The translations under genes were made by a program, and so were the position numbers. Shown piece after piece: positions 17,053-26,322 of a DNA stretch of 36,160 nt (positions within the stretch are counted from its first letter, which is position 1; each line of letters begins with the position of its first letter). Below the pieces are notes generated by a model. The model worked only from the letters and a program-made list of their open reading frames with translations, searched no databases and had not been told where the DNA came from. This stretch comes from a bacterium EF100-94H03 bin56 (GTDB taxonomy: Bacteria; Pseudomonadota; Alphaproteobacteria; SP197), in contig MPMV01000045.1 in assembly GCA_002238685.1 (NCBI GenBank), forward strand, positions 1 to 36,160, written 5' to 3'.

Positions 17053-17295
17053 TCAGGCCAGTTTCAAGCTAATCGTACCCATGATTCTGTCTGTCGCGGA
17101 TAGTATCTTCAAGATTCTCTGGTAGTGCTTCACATCGTCGAAGGATAGGATGCTGCGCTTTCGATCCTTTAGCCATTTCTGGGCCGGTTGATACCCGCCG
17201 AAATAGAGGGACCAAGATATCTCCGGAACCTTGTCAAAATATTGAGTCTTATTGATCCAGACTTTGCCTGTCTTGAAGGTAGGCTTGTCCACCAC
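17053..17295 (-). pseudogene. Detached C-terminal end of the R-M enzyme (frameshifted)
   Basis: This 80-codon frame reads VDKPTFKTGKVWINKTQYFD, GGYQPAQKWLKDRK and LSFDDVKHYQRILKILS, which is the conserved C-terminal end of type ISP/IIG-like fused R-M proteins, part of the target-recognition region. It is not an independent gene: the upstream protein stops at MGGG, and deleting one G from the six-G run (about 17307-17312) would restore MGEGDHVVDKP and join the two. A GTG at 17295 could in theory start translation but has no good ribosome binding site. The enzyme is likely inactive or altered in the assembled state. Confidence 0.8.
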
Positions 17296-17299
17296 ATGG

Positions 17300-20239
17300 T
17301 CACCCTCCCCCCATGAATGGAAACGGTGTCGGCCCTATTGCTTGCCGTTCCATCAGGTGTAGCCTGCGCAACTCCGCGCCCTTCGTGGAAACATCCCAGA
17401 ACTCATCCGCGTTGGTCGGCCATGGGATACGGGGGAAGTCGATTCTAAGGAATTCCGCATAGGTCTTGCGATAGGCGGGGCAGTGAAGGACGCCGTAGAT
17501 GTAATCAAACACCGCCACCTCATCGGGCGGAGTTGCACCTGGTTGCACAGCCAAGTGTTGCAAACGCTTGTAGAGCGTTTGATCGAAGTTAACCCGTCGG
17601 GTTTGGTCGAGATCCTGCTCACCAGCGTAGAGATAGAGGGGGCAACAATAGTCTTGACCTCTATTGCCAAGATAAAATGTGCCATGGCAACAGGCTACGT
17701 CAGATATGCCGGCATGAGAAAAATTATAGTGAACGTTTTGTCGGTTCACAATCAAGCAGATATTATCCTTCCCAACAACGTGCTGCATAATGGCGCGTCG
17801 AGGATAGGCAACAAAACCCTTGGTTCTGCCAGAGTAATAGATGTTTCGAACGTCGAAAGGTTTGTAAAGAAAGGGAACTATCTGGCCTGTGCCGGATCTT
17901 ACGTCAGCTACGGCCAATTTCATCTTCCAGTCGCGACTATCACCTTCGATTCCATATCTCTTGCGAAGTGTATTCTCGTTCAGGTCCCTGAAATCTTTCA
18001 GCCTCTGAGCCAACTCCGATTTATGATGCGAGATACATAGAGCGTCCTGCTTTGTCTGAATGCCTGAACTGAACTCGCAAAAGAAATCTGATGTACTAAA
18101 CCCAGCCAAGTAACGATCCTTGTGGTGATTGTGCTTTGTTTGCAATCTATGGTTTCCAATAGATCTGTGATTGCCGATAGATTCATAGTTTGTCAAGAAT
18201 CTATGATCTGGCATGCTGCAATGGATTGCCAAAAATGATCTGTCACTGCAGTCTAGCTGCAACAGCGTTTGATATTTATCATCTCGTTTTCCGCGAATTT
18301 CATGGTAATGCACTGTTGCCAGCTTGCCTCTATCAATGGTTTGGTTTGTTCGCATGATGGCTATAGACACGCCTTGCATGATGTCAAATACGTTCTCGTC
18401 TTGGCCTGAGGTCGAGTCACCGGTTCTGACATCACCATGCAAGTTAACAATTGATATTTTATCAAAGGTCTCTCGCAGGTGGCGACGCATTCCTCTTTGG
18501 GTAACTCCGTCCAGAAAAGAATTATTTGTAATCATTGCGACAATCCCGCCCTCGTTCCTCTCGATTAGGAGCTCCGCTAGGCGAATGAATTTCATATAGT
18601 CGTCGTTTAGATTGATCTTACGCTCATCCAGTCCTTTCTTGTATTCGGACATCTCCCGCATAATCCAATCGCCATTGTTGGCGCTGCTCTTCGAATAGGG
18701 AGGATTTCCAATCACGCACATGATGGGCATGTCGCGCTTGATCTCGTTGGCTCCTTTGGCCTCCCGGCTGATCCATTGCGCAAATGGCAGAGCTTGGTTG
18801 GGCGATTCGCCTTCCTCAAGACTGTTGCTGAGATAAACTGAGAGGCGTGGGGGATTGTCCGTGGGCTTGTAGCCCAGTTCGGTCAGGATCATGTCCAGTT
18901 TCATGTGGCACATGGCATAAGATGCCATAAGCAGTTCCAAGCCGTGTAGACGCGGAATCAGGTCTTGCTCGATGTAGCTTGACCACATACTAGGCGCGAC
19001 ACCATGAATCCGGGGGGCGATCTGCTTTATGGTTTCGGCAAGGAATGTGCCGGTGCCTGTAGCGGGGTCCAGGATCTGGACACGGTGGACATCTTTCTTG
19101 ATCGTGACTGCCTTTCCCTTGTTGTCTGTCTGACCGGTATCCCAGTCGACTGTAACCTTCGACGTATCCGCAAGGCCGTCCTCCAAACCAAACTCGTTCT
19201 TCAACACTTCGTCCACCGCGCGAACGATGAAATTGACCACGGGTTCAGGCGTATACCAGACACCGCGAGCCTTGCGCTTGGACGGATTGTAGGCAGCAAG
19301 AAAAGTCTCGTAGAAATGCAGGAAAGGGTCGTTCTGGCCAGTCAACTTGCCGAAGTTCTCCATTAACTTTGCCACGTCGCAGGCTTGGAATACGTGAGCC
19401 AGATCGTCGATGATCCAGGTAATCCTGACATCGAGGTCATGGCCTGCCACATAGGTGAACAAGGCTCGCAAGAAAGGGTTGGACTTTGGCAGCAGTTCCA
19501 GCGCCTCCTGACGGCTGAATGAGTTTAGCGAGGTGTCGTGAAGGCGCGCCGCGAACATGCCGTATGCAATGGTCTCGGCGTAGATGTCGGCGAAGTCTTC
19601 AGGTGTGATATCGTGAATCAGGTTTTCCTTGAACGCCTGATACTGAGCGGTGAGTTCAGTCTCTTGCTCATCGATGTCGGCCAATGCTTTACACAGCACA
19701 TCCTTGATGAGTTTTGCCTTGCCCGCCATGCGTTCGGCCAGATCACGAGGACTCGTGATGGTTTGAGGCCTCTGGGCGGAGAAATCACGAAGGAGGTTTT
19801 CCAGCTTGTCGTATTGATCCGGCCTTGGGATGATGCCTTTGTGGATTTCAGCGATGGCGACAGAGGCGACCAAGTTGCCATCCCGGTAGAAGTCCCAGTT
19901 GAGAGCATTGGTGTAGATCAAGTTCGACAGCGCGGCTCTGTAACGCTCTTGTTGAGATTTGTTGCCGTTTTTCATGTCCCGGATGTCGATGTGCAGGTCT
20001 TTCGCCTCAAGATGGCCGATCACGATACCATCCCTTGATATGAGGAAATCTGGCGCACCGCATTCTACCCGTTTGGGTTCGTTTAGGGCCGTGACGCCGA
20101 GTCTGTAAAATAGGGATTCAAAGGCCGAGCGATACGAATGTTCCGTCGCATTGCCCGTGGCATGTACATTTTGAACAGCAGTGACGAAGAGGCGGATCAG
20201 ATTTACGGTGGTTTCGTTTTCTCGGTTGGGAGCGCTCAT
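17300..20239 (-). CDS. Fused restriction-modification enzyme (type ISP/IIG-like N6-adenine methyltransferase with N-terminal nuclease), frameshifted at C-terminus
   Basis: The 979-residue protein begins with a PD-(D/E)xK nuclease domain: GAPDF (Asp64) and GHLEAKDL (Glu78, Lys80). A linker typical of the family follows (ITPEDFADIYAETIAYGMFA). The methyltransferase domain has YTPEPVVNFIVRAVDEV, motif I DPATGTGTF (from 391) and motif IV NPPY (512-515), so it methylates adenine N6. The target-recognition region follows (VPFLYKPFDVRNIYYSG) to FPFMGGG. No SF2 helicase region is seen, unlike the longer LlaGI-type ISP enzymes (about 1600 residues). One polypeptide would both protect host DNA and cut foreign DNA. 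The last ~80 residues lie in another frame (17053-17295) because of one extra G in a run of six. Identity of the family is firm. Confidence 0.85.
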   Translation of the reverse strand: MSAPNRENETTVNLIRLFVTAVQNVHATGNATEHSYRSAFESLFYRLGVTALNEPKRVECGAPDFLISRDGIVIGHLEAKDLHIDIRDMKNGNKSQQERYRAALSNLIYTNALNWDFYRDGNLVASVAIAEIHKGIIPRPDQYDKLENLLRDFSAQRPQTITSPRDLAERMAGKAKLIKDVLCKALADIDEQETELTAQYQAFKENLIHDITPEDFADIYAETIAYGMFAARLHDTSLNSFSRQEALELLPKSNPFLRALFTYVAGHDLDVRITWIIDDLAHVFQACDVAKLMENFGKLTGQNDPFLHFYETFLAAYNPSKRKARGVWYTPEPVVNFIVRAVDEVLKNEFGLEDGLADTSKVTVDWDTGQTDNKGKAVTIKKDVHRVQILDPATGTGTFLAETIKQIAPRIHGVAPSMWSSYIEQDLIPRLHGLELLMASYAMCHMKLDMILTELGYKPTDNPPRLSVYLSNSLEEGESPNQALPFAQWISREAKGANEIKRDMPIMCVIGNPPYSKSSANNGDWIMREMSEYKKGLDERKINLNDDYMKFIRLAELLIERNEGGIVAMITNNSFLDGVTQRGMRRHLRETFDKISIVNLHGDVRTGDSTSGQDENVFDIMQGVSIAIMRTNQTIDRGKLATVHYHEIRGKRDDKYQTLLQLDCSDRSFLAIHCSMPDHRFLTNYESIGNHRSIGNHRLQTKHNHHKDRYLAGFSTSDFFCEFSSGIQTKQDALCISHHKSELAQRLKDFRDLNENTLRKRYGIEGDSRDWKMKLAVADVRSGTGQIVPFLYKPFDVRNIYYSGRTKGFVAYPRRAIMQHVVGKDNICLIVNRQNVHYNFSHAGISDVACCHGTFYLGNRGQDYCCPLYLYAGEQDLDQTRRVNFDQTLYKRLQHLAVQPGATPPDEVAVFDYIYGVLHCPAYRKTYAEFLRIDFPRIPWPTNADEFWDVSTKGAELRRLHLMERQAIGPTPFPFMGGG

Positions 20240-20284
20240 TTCCTTGTCCCCGAAGCTTGTCCATTTACGTCGGTTAGCATCTGG

Positions 20285-20544
20285 TTAGGTAAGACGTTTC
20301 TGTCGGGCGTTCGACTTGCTTTTGCGCTTGCCGTCCATGTGGGTGTCGTTCTCTTTCACAGTTCCGCTCATTGGTGGTTCGTCGCCGTCGCGCTGGGAGG
20401 CTTTCCGGATGTCCTGCAGCACTGGTCTTGCAGCCAGCGTAGCTGCTCAAACCAGTTACGGGCTGCGTCCTCTGTGGGAAACATGCACATTGGGTCGACG
20501 ATGGTGAGTCCCTCGCGGAACGACTTCCCGGGTGCTGTTGCCAA
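20285..20544 (-). pseudogene. IS1595-family transposase remnant
   Basis: From a TTG at 20544, with AGGAGG seven bases upstream, the minus strand reads KSFREGLTIVDPMCMFP, then EDAARNWFEQLRWLQ, matching the N-terminus of IS1595 transposases (GLSLFEVMxMFPDExAARxWFExxRW). After a deletion and frame change, a frame from 20371 reads VKENDTHMDGKRKSKSNA, a decayed form of the catalytic VEVDETYxGGKRKN motif, ending at 20285. The zinc ribbon and most of the DDE domain are missing. It lies just upstream of the R-M gene and probably arrived with or before it. Confidence 0.65.
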
Positions 20545-20920
20545 TTCGCATCCTCCTTGCTACCAATATCGAAGAGAATAGGAGTGCCGTCAAACATGTA
20601 GTTCCCCGCTAGAAATCTCCAATAATTGTCCTATCTCATAGGCAAAGTGGGTCGGAATAGGGTGATTTTCGCACAGTTGCACCAGTCCCGTCATGGCAAA
20701 GCTACCCATCAGCCGCACCACAACAAGAAGCATGGGCTGACGATCCATTTTGGCGCGCGAGGGAAACGCCAGTCAGTGCCTCAAGTCCGTGGTGAGGTAG
20801 TCGTGTTTCGAACGAAATGCGCTTTCTCGCCTTCTGCTCGGCCTAGAGGATGCGGGCAAGGTAGTCCGCATACATTGTGCAAGAAGAGAAGACAACAACT
20901 TGCTTCTTGCAGATGTTGCG
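20545..20920. other. Gene-free stretch between IS1595 remnant and recombinase genes
   Basis: No supported gene; 376 bases of mixed composition. It follows the stop of the distal recombinase gene and could hold an att-type core or terminator, but no clear repeat was found. Confidence 0.35.
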
Positions 20921-22054
20921 CTACGCGGGCATGCCGAGCAATTCTGAAATCACCCCTCCCACCCTCTCGGCGGCAGCCTCGGTCTCGCGGTCGCCAGTGT
21001 GAGCGTAGCGCAGGGTCATGGTCGTCTGCCTGTGACCGAGAAGGCGCGCGACGACAGGCAGCGGCGTTCCTTGCATGACTGCGTGACTGGCGAACGTGTG
21101 ACGCAAGTCATGGAGACGGACATCGTCCAGACCTGCGTCCTTGCGAACCCGATACCATAGGGAGAGGCCTTTGTGGATCGGTCGGCTGTTATCTCTCGAC
21201 GATGGAAACAGAAACTCGCTGCTGTTCTTCAGACGGCGTTCGAGGATGGAGCGAGCTTCGGCGTTCAGGAAGACAACTCTCGGCCCTGTCTTGCTGTCGC
21301 GAAGCCGGAGTTGGCTCCCTGCCACCTCGTCTCGGCGAAGGCAGATAACTTCGTTCTTGCGGCAACCGGTGAGAAGAAGCAGCCGAATGACATCGATTTG
21401 CTGCCGTTGCGATTGTATGGCCTGTTTTGCGCTGGCGTAACGATCAAGGACGCGGTTCAGTCGGCCGAGTTCTTCTTGTGAGAGAAAGCGGGTGACCTTC
21501 TTGCGCGGGTTGGGCCTGACAGAACGTGCCGGATTTGAATCCACGTGCCCGTAAGAGACCGCGTGATTGAAGATCTGCCGAAGAACCCGCAGGCAATGGT
21601 TGGCGTTGCCCGGCGCAGTTCTGCTGTAACTGTCGAACCACCGATGCACTCGGTTCGGAGTGATGCGGTCGAGACACAGCGAGCCGAATGCCGGCAACAG
21701 ACGTTTCACAAGGAGCCAATCACGCCCTCGAATTGTCGATGGCTTGCAGTGGTGAACCCAGGACTCACGCCACGGCCCGACAACGAAGTCCCTGAAGAGT
21801 GGCGCTGTGGTCTTGCCCCGGATTCCGCTTGCCGACAGTGCAAGACTATCGTGACGCGCCTGCCCGACGGTCATGAGTGCCGCGGAACCGAGCGACACCT
21901 TCCTCCCTTTACCGAAGTGAACGTAGCTGCGGCCTCCGGAAGGATGCACCCGGACACCGAGTGAGGGCGCCATGCTGTCGCGGACCGTGTATTCGCGGTC
22001 GCCGGGCCTGAGGCGCCGGACAAAGGCATCGGTGAGTCTTCGCTTCCGGTTCAT
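20921..22054 (-). CDS. Tyrosine recombinase (integrase), second of a tandem pair
   Basis: The 377-residue protein has an N-terminal DUF4102-like arm-binding region (DSMAPSLGVRVHPSGGRSYV), a core-binding domain (KPSTIRGRDWLLVKRLLPAFG) and a complete catalytic domain: Arg232 in LLLTGCRKNEV, His315-x-x-Arg318 in LHDLRHTFAS, the second His in LLGHRQTTMTLRY, and a Tyr near the end as nucleophile. Its ATG overlaps the stop of the upstream integrase by four bases (22051-22054), so translation is coupled. All key residues are present, so it may be active. P4-type integrases of this shape drive insertion and excision of genomic islands. It is closely related in pattern to its partner, suggesting an old duplication. 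Confidence 0.92.
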   Translation of the reverse strand: MNRKRRLTDAFVRRLRPGDREYTVRDSMAPSLGVRVHPSGGRSYVHFGKGRKVSLGSAALMTVGQARHDSLALSASGIRGKTTAPLFRDFVVGPWRESWVHHCKPSTIRGRDWLLVKRLLPAFGSLCLDRITPNRVHRWFDSYSRTAPGNANHCLRVLRQIFNHAVSYGHVDSNPARSVRPNPRKKVTRFLSQEELGRLNRVLDRYASAKQAIQSQRQQIDVIRLLLLTGCRKNEVICLRRDEVAGSQLRLRDSKTGPRVVFLNAEARSILERRLKNSSEFLFPSSRDNSRPIHKGLSLWYRVRKDAGLDDVRLHDLRHTFASHAVMQGTPLPVVARLLGHRQTTMTLRYAHTGDRETEAAAERVGGVISELLGMPA

Positions 22055-23175
22055 GCCGCGGACCCTCCAAGGACGGAGCCAACGGTCTCGGCGGCTTCAG
22101 CGACCGCGTCATGGGCGAGATGCGTGTATTTCAGGGTTGTGCCGGGATTGTTGTGGCCGAGCAGCCTGCCGACGGTGAGGATGTTCTCTCCCCTCATGAC
22201 GGCAATGCTGGCGAATGTGTGTCTCAGATCGTGCAACCGGACATCCTGCAGATTGACTTGAGACCGCAGGCGTCTCCAGAAGAACTCGACTGTCTCTGCA
22301 TGGACGGCGTTCCCGGTTCTGCTTGAAGGGAACACCCACGGTGACGTCCGTGGCAACTCCTTGAGGATTCTCTGAGCCGGAGATGACAGCCACACCATGC
22401 GCGGACCGCTCTTGGAATCTTCGAGATGGAGATGGCCTTCCCGGTACTCCCTCCAACGCAGTGTCACAATCTCGCTCCGCCGGCACCCGGTCAGCAAGAG
22501 AAGGCGGACGATGGCCACGTACATCGGAAAGCCGGACTCGTGGTGTTCCAGAGTTCTTCCGAGCCGGCGGACCTCCTCTTCCGAGAGGAAACGCTCCCGC
22601 CCTTTGCATCTGTAGCGCCTGATGCGATGGCAGGGATTGCTTCCCTCTGGCCGGTATCCGTATGTCTCCGCACAGGTCATGATGACGGAGAGAACCGGTG
22701 CCGACCGGTTAGCTGCACCGGGCGTCGCATGAAGCGAGGAGAACCATTCCCTGACATCAGCGTTTGTGATGTCGGTGATCAGCTGTCCCCGGAACCAGGG
22801 CAGGATATGGTTGGCGTAGTAATTCCGGTTGACTGCGAGTGTCCGAGGCTTCCAGTTCCTCCCGTAGCGCTTGAACACTTCCTCGGCGACCACTTCGAAC
22901 GGAAGCGCCTCCGATGAAACCTGAGTATCACTCCGGATTGCGGCAAGCATTATCCGTGCATGCTCGCGGGCTTCGCCTATACTCATGTCGGCGGCATTGC
23001 CGACGATCTTCCAGATTCTCTCACCTTCGAACTGGGTTGCTATGAAATAGCACTTGCGTCCTGTCGGGTAGACGCGGATACCGAAGCCCTTGAGGCTGGC
23101 GTCCCGGACATCCCGGCTGGCCTTCCGTGGCCGGAGAGCCGTGATGCGCGCTTGAGTGAGTCGTGTTGTGGCCAT
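22051..23175 (-). CDS. Tyrosine recombinase (integrase), first of a tandem pair
   Basis: The 374-residue product starts at MATTRLTQARITALRP, with a GGGGGA ribosome binding site upstream; an ATG at 23241 would add 22 unlikely residues. Layout: DUF4102-like arm-binding region (DASLKGFGIRVYPTGRKCY), core-binding domain (YANHILPWFRGQLITDI), and a catalytic domain with LLLTGCRRSEIVTLRW, LHDLRHTFASIAV, GRLLGHNNPGTTLKYTH and the nucleophile Tyr in the last motif. It lies 138 bases from the folC stop and reads into the island, the usual position of an integrase at an island edge. The four-base overlap with the next integrase shows one operon. Two adjacent integrases may act as a heteromer, as in some paired-integrase islands. 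Confidence 0.92.
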   Translation of the reverse strand: MATTRLTQARITALRPRKASRDVRDASLKGFGIRVYPTGRKCYFIATQFEGERIWKIVGNAADMSIGEAREHARIMLAAIRSDTQVSSEALPFEVVAEEVFKRYGRNWKPRTLAVNRNYYANHILPWFRGQLITDITNADVREWFSSLHATPGAANRSAPVLSVIMTCAETYGYRPEGSNPCHRIRRYRCKGRERFLSEEEVRRLGRTLEHHESGFPMYVAIVRLLLLTGCRRSEIVTLRWREYREGHLHLEDSKSGPRMVWLSSPAQRILKELPRTSPWVFPSSRTGNAVHAETVEFFWRRLRSQVNLQDVRLHDLRHTFASIAVMRGENILTVGRLLGHNNPGTTLKYTHLAHDAVAEAAETVGSVLGGSAA

Positions 23176-23313
23176 GGATTCCCCCTTGCCTTGAGTTGCA
23201 GGCACGGGAAAATCCGTTACGGAATCTTCCCGCAGTTGCATCGGAGAGGGAAAAAAAGTCGTTAATTCGTTAGGTTAGCACCACAGGTGCGTACCCTCGT
23301 GTGACCCACAAGG
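23176..23313. other. Island/core boundary: likely attachment region and folC 3' end
   Basis: Between folC and the integrase pair. On the minus strand after folC there is a small stem GCACC-tgt-GGTGC and, about 20 bases later, a run of seven T, which could be a weak terminator. The sequence TAACCTAACGAATTAACGAC between them is A+T rich and may include the attachment core. No tRNA gene is present, and the other att copy was not found in the window. Confidence 0.35.
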
Positions 23314-24618
23314 TCAGCCGTTGGCGCTGAGAACCCGTCCGGCGAGGTAGAGGGACCCGCAGATCAGGATCCGTGAGCGCTCGTCTTGCGGGTCGGCAAG
23401 GCGGGAGATGGCCTGTCGGATGTCGGTCGCCACCGTCGCGGCCACGCCTTCGGCCTCGAGAACGGCGCGGGTCGCCGCGGCGTCTAGGGTGTTCTTCTCT
23501 CCCGGGATGGCAACGGCGACTGCGCGCCGGATGAAGGGCGCCAGGGGGCGGATGAAACCCGCCGGATCCTTGGTGTTCATCATGCCGATGATCACGTCGA
23601 GCGGACGGTCACACCAGGTGCGCGCCATGTCGGCGAGGATGGAACCGGCCGCCGGATTGTGGCCGCCGTCGAGCCACAGTTCCTTCCCGCGGCCCAATCG
23701 GTCCACCAGGCGTCCCTCAACCAGGCGCTGCAGGCGTGCCGGCCACCGGGCCTGCAGCATGCCCGTTGCGAGGGCTCCCTGATCGGGCGCCATGCGGCCG
23801 GTGAGGCCAAGGGCGACAACGGCGGTTGCTGCGTTGGCCATCTGGTGGCGGCCGGCGAGTGCCGGCGCCGGCAGGACCGTCCGCCTGCCCCCGGGCTCAG
23901 TCACCTCGAAGCGGCCGCCGGTTTCTTCGCCAAAGGTGAAGTCGTGGCCCGCCACGATGGCCGGAGCTCCCAGCGCGCCGGCCCGGTCGAGCAGGACCTC
24001 CATGGCTTCGTCGTCCTGGGGGGCGATGACGACGGGAACACCGTTCTTGATGATCCCGGCCTTCTCGCCCGCGATGGCGGCAAGTGTGGTTCCGAGAAAC
24101 TGCTGGTGATCCAGTGACACCGGCGTGATCACCGAGACCAGGGGCTTGTCGATGACATTGGTGGCATCGAGCCTGCCGCCGAGTCCGGTCTCGAGAAGAA
24201 CGATATCCGCCGGTTCCCGGGCAAACGCCAGGTAAGCGGCGGCCGTGGTGATCTCGAAGAAGGTGATCGGCTCGTTGCGGTTGGCAGCCTCGCATTCCTC
24301 GAGCAGGGCCATGAGCCGATCCTCCTCGATCAGGTGGCCGCCGATCTCAATTCTCTCGTGGAAACGAACGAGATGCGGGGAGGTGTAGACGTGGACCGTG
24401 TGCCCGGCGGCCATGAGTGCGGCGCGCATATAGGCGATGACCGACCCCTTGCCGTTGGTTCCAGCCACGTGGACAGCGGGAGGCAGATGCCGGTGCGGCT
24501 GGCCGAGGTGTTCGAGGAGTCGGTGGAGGCGGTCGAGCGAAAGATCGATGAGCTTGGGATGAAGCTGCATCAGCCTTTCGAGAACGACATCACTTCCCGC
24601 CTGGGTGGAGTTCGGCAT
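23314..24618 (-). CDS. folC: Dihydrofolate synthase / folylpolyglutamate synthase
   Basis: The 434-residue Mur-ligase-family enzyme adds glutamate to dihydropteroate and to folates using ATP. The P-loop GTNGKGS lies at 53-59, followed by TSPHLVRFHERIEIGG, VLLETGLGGRLDATNV, ITPVSLDHQQFLG with the metal-binding His, GEKAGIIKNGVP and, in the C-terminal domain, LWLDGGHNPAAG. Length is normal. The start overlaps the end of accD by 29 bases, so the gene is the last of the trp-acc operon and translationally coupled. The accD-folC order is common in Alphaproteobacteria. The integrase-bearing island begins just behind its stop. Assignment is firm. Confidence 0.97.
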   Translation of the reverse strand: MPNSTQAGSDVVLERLMQLHPKLIDLSLDRLHRLLEHLGQPHRHLPPAVHVAGTNGKGSVIAYMRAALMAAGHTVHVYTSPHLVRFHERIEIGGHLIEEDRLMALLEECEAANRNEPITFFEITTAAAYLAFAREPADIVLLETGLGGRLDATNVIDKPLVSVITPVSLDHQQFLGTTLAAIAGEKAGIIKNGVPVVIAPQDDEAMEVLLDRAGALGAPAIVAGHDFTFGEETGGRFEVTEPGGRRTVLPAPALAGRHQMANAATAVVALGLTGRMAPDQGALATGMLQARWPARLQRLVEGRLVDRLGRGKELWLDGGHNPAAGSILADMARTWCDRPLDVIIGMMNTKDPAGFIRPLAPFIRRAVAVAIPGEKNTLDAAATRAVLEAEGVAATVATDIRQAISRLADPQDERSRILICGSLYLAGRVLSANG

Positions 24619-25498
24619 CGCTCACCGCCGGCTGCGGAAGCTGCCGGGATGTCGCCGGCATGAGGTGACTGAGCAGAATGGCGATGGTGGACCGCATCTT
24701 CGGACGCGCCACCACCATGTCGAGCATGCCGTGCTCGAGGAGATACTCCGAGCGCTGGAACCCGGCCGGCAGCTCTTCCCTGATGGTTTCGCGGATGACC
24801 CGGGCTCCGGCGAATCCGATGATGGCGCCGGGCTCCGCGATGGAGACGTCTCCGAGCATGGCAAATGAAGCTGTCACGCCTCCGGTCGTCGGATTGGTGA
24901 GCACGCTGATAAAGGGAAGGCCGGCATCCTTGACCTGGGCGATCGCGGTCGTCGTGCGCGCCATCTGCATCAGCGACAGGATGCCTTCCTGCATGCGGGC
25001 GCCTCCCGAAGCGGAGAAGATGACGAGGGCACTGCGCTCGTCGACGGCGATTCTCGCGGCCTCGACAATGGCTTCCCCGAGGCCCATTCCCATGGAGCCG
25101 CCCATGAAGTCGAAATTGAAGACGGCAACGACGGCAGGCCGGCTGTCGATCATGCCATGGGCGACGACGATGGCCTCGTGATGGCCGGTCTTCCCCTGGG
25201 CTTCCTTCAGGCGGTCCGAATAGCGTTTCCTGTCACGAAAACGCAACGGATCGGTGGCCACGCCGGGGAGGTCAACATCGGTCCAGGTGCCCTCGTCAAG
25301 AATGTCCTGCAGACGGTCGCGGGGCGCGATTCGCATGTGGTAGCCGCAGCGCGGACAGACATTCCGCGATTCCACGAGATCGCGGCCGAACACCATCTGG
25401 TCACAGCTCGGACACTTGTCCCACAGAGTCTCCTCGCTCGGTGTCCTGCCGACAAGGTCGCGGATCTTCGGCAGGGTGAGATTCGACAGCCAGTTCAT
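24590..25498 (-). CDS. accD: Acetyl-CoA carboxylase carboxyltransferase subunit beta
   Basis: The 302-residue subunit, with AccA, transfers carboxyl from biotin to acetyl-CoA to make malonyl-CoA for fatty acid synthesis. The N-terminal zinc ribbon has Cys29, Cys32, Cys48 and Cys51 (CPSC...CPRC). The crotonase-like body shows SRPAVVAVFNFDFMGGSMG, SGGARMQEGILSLMQMA, LTNPTTGGVTASFAMLGD and FAGARVIRETI. The start [15 protein letters not shown] is typical; its ATG overlaps the trpA stop by four bases. The C-terminal tail overlaps folC. Cytosolic, essential. Assignment is firm. Confidence 0.97.
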   Translation of the reverse strand: MNWLSNLTLPKIRDLVGRTPSEETLWDKCPSCDQMVFGRDLVESRNVCPRCGYHMRIAPRDRLQDILDEGTWTDVDLPGVATDPLRFRDRKRYSDRLKEAQGKTGHHEAIVVAHGMIDSRPAVVAVFNFDFMGGSMGMGLGEAIVEAARIAVDERSALVIFSASGGARMQEGILSLMQMARTTTAIAQVKDAGLPFISVLTNPTTGGVTASFAMLGDVSIAEPGAIIGFAGARVIRETIREELPAGFQRSEYLLEHGMLDMVVARPKMRSTIAILLSHLMPATSRQLPQPAVSDAELHPGGK

Positions 25499-26322
25499 GC
25501 CCGCGCCTTGCGGACACCGTGCGAAATCGCTTCGCACAACGCCAGGACATTGTCGATGGGGGCATCGGTGCCCTTGCCGTTGTCGAGGCCGTCGGCCACA
25601 GCCTGGCAGAACGCCGAGCCGACAGCCACCGCGTCGGCGATGCGGGCGACGCCGGCTGCCTGTTCGCCGTTCCGGATGCCAAATCCGACAGTGACAGGCA
25701 GGTCCGTGTGACGACGCAGGCGGTCGACAGCCGAAGCGATGGTCTGGCGGGTTGCCCCACGGGTGCCGGTGATGCCGGTGATCGAGACGTAGTAGACAAA
25801 CCCCGAAGCATGCGCCAGGACAGCGGGCAGACGCTTCGAGTCAGTGGTCGGTGTCGCGAGGCGTATCCAGTTGAGTCCGGCCTCGACGGCGGGAAGACAC
25901 AGTTCCCGGTCTTCCTCGCTCGGCAGATCGACGAGGATGAGGCCGTCGACACCGGCATCGATGGCATCCTTCAGGAAGGCGTCGTTCCCATAGGAATGGA
26001 TGGGATTGTAGTACCCCATGAGAACGATGGGTGTGTCGTCATCATTCCGCCTGACCTGGCGCACGATGTCGATGGTGCCGGCCAGGGTCATGCCGGCCTT
26101 GAGAGCCCGCTGCGAGGAGGCCTGGATGACCGGTCCGTCCGCCATGGGGTCGGTGAAGGGCATGCCGATCTCGATGATGTCGGCTCCGGCTCCGGGCAGA
26201 CCGGCGATGAGGCGCGCCGAGCGGTGCGGGTCCGGATCCCCGGCCGTCACGAAAGCGGCCAGTCCGGCCCGCTGCTGCCTCGCCATATCGGCAAAGCACC
26301 TGTCGATGCGCGTGCCGGTCAC
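25495..26322 (-). CDS. trpA: Tryptophan synthase alpha subunit
   Basis: The 275-residue TIM-barrel enzyme cleaves indole-3-glycerol phosphate to indole and glyceraldehyde 3-phosphate and channels indole to TrpB. Catalytic Glu51 and Asp62 lie in [16 protein letters not shown]. Further family motifs are [20 protein letters not shown], the phosphate-binding [10 protein letters not shown], and [10 protein letters not shown]. It starts with GTG at 26322, overlapping the trpB stop by four bases, and overlaps accD by four bases at its end, so the genes are tightly coupled. Assignment is firm. Confidence 0.97.
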   Translation of the reverse strand: MTGTRIDRCFADMARQQRAGLAAFVTAGDPDPHRSARLIAGLPGAGADIIEIGMPFTDPMADGPVIQASSQRALKAGMTLAGTIDIVRQVRRNDDDTPIVLMGYYNPIHSYGNDAFLKDAIDAGVDGLILVDLPSEEDRELCLPAVEAGLNWIRLATPTTDSKRLPAVLAHASGFVYYVSITGITGTRGATRQTIASAVDRLRRHTDLPVTVGFGIRNGEQAAGVARIADAVAVGSAFCQAVADGLDNGKGTDAPIDNVLALCEAISHGVRKARA

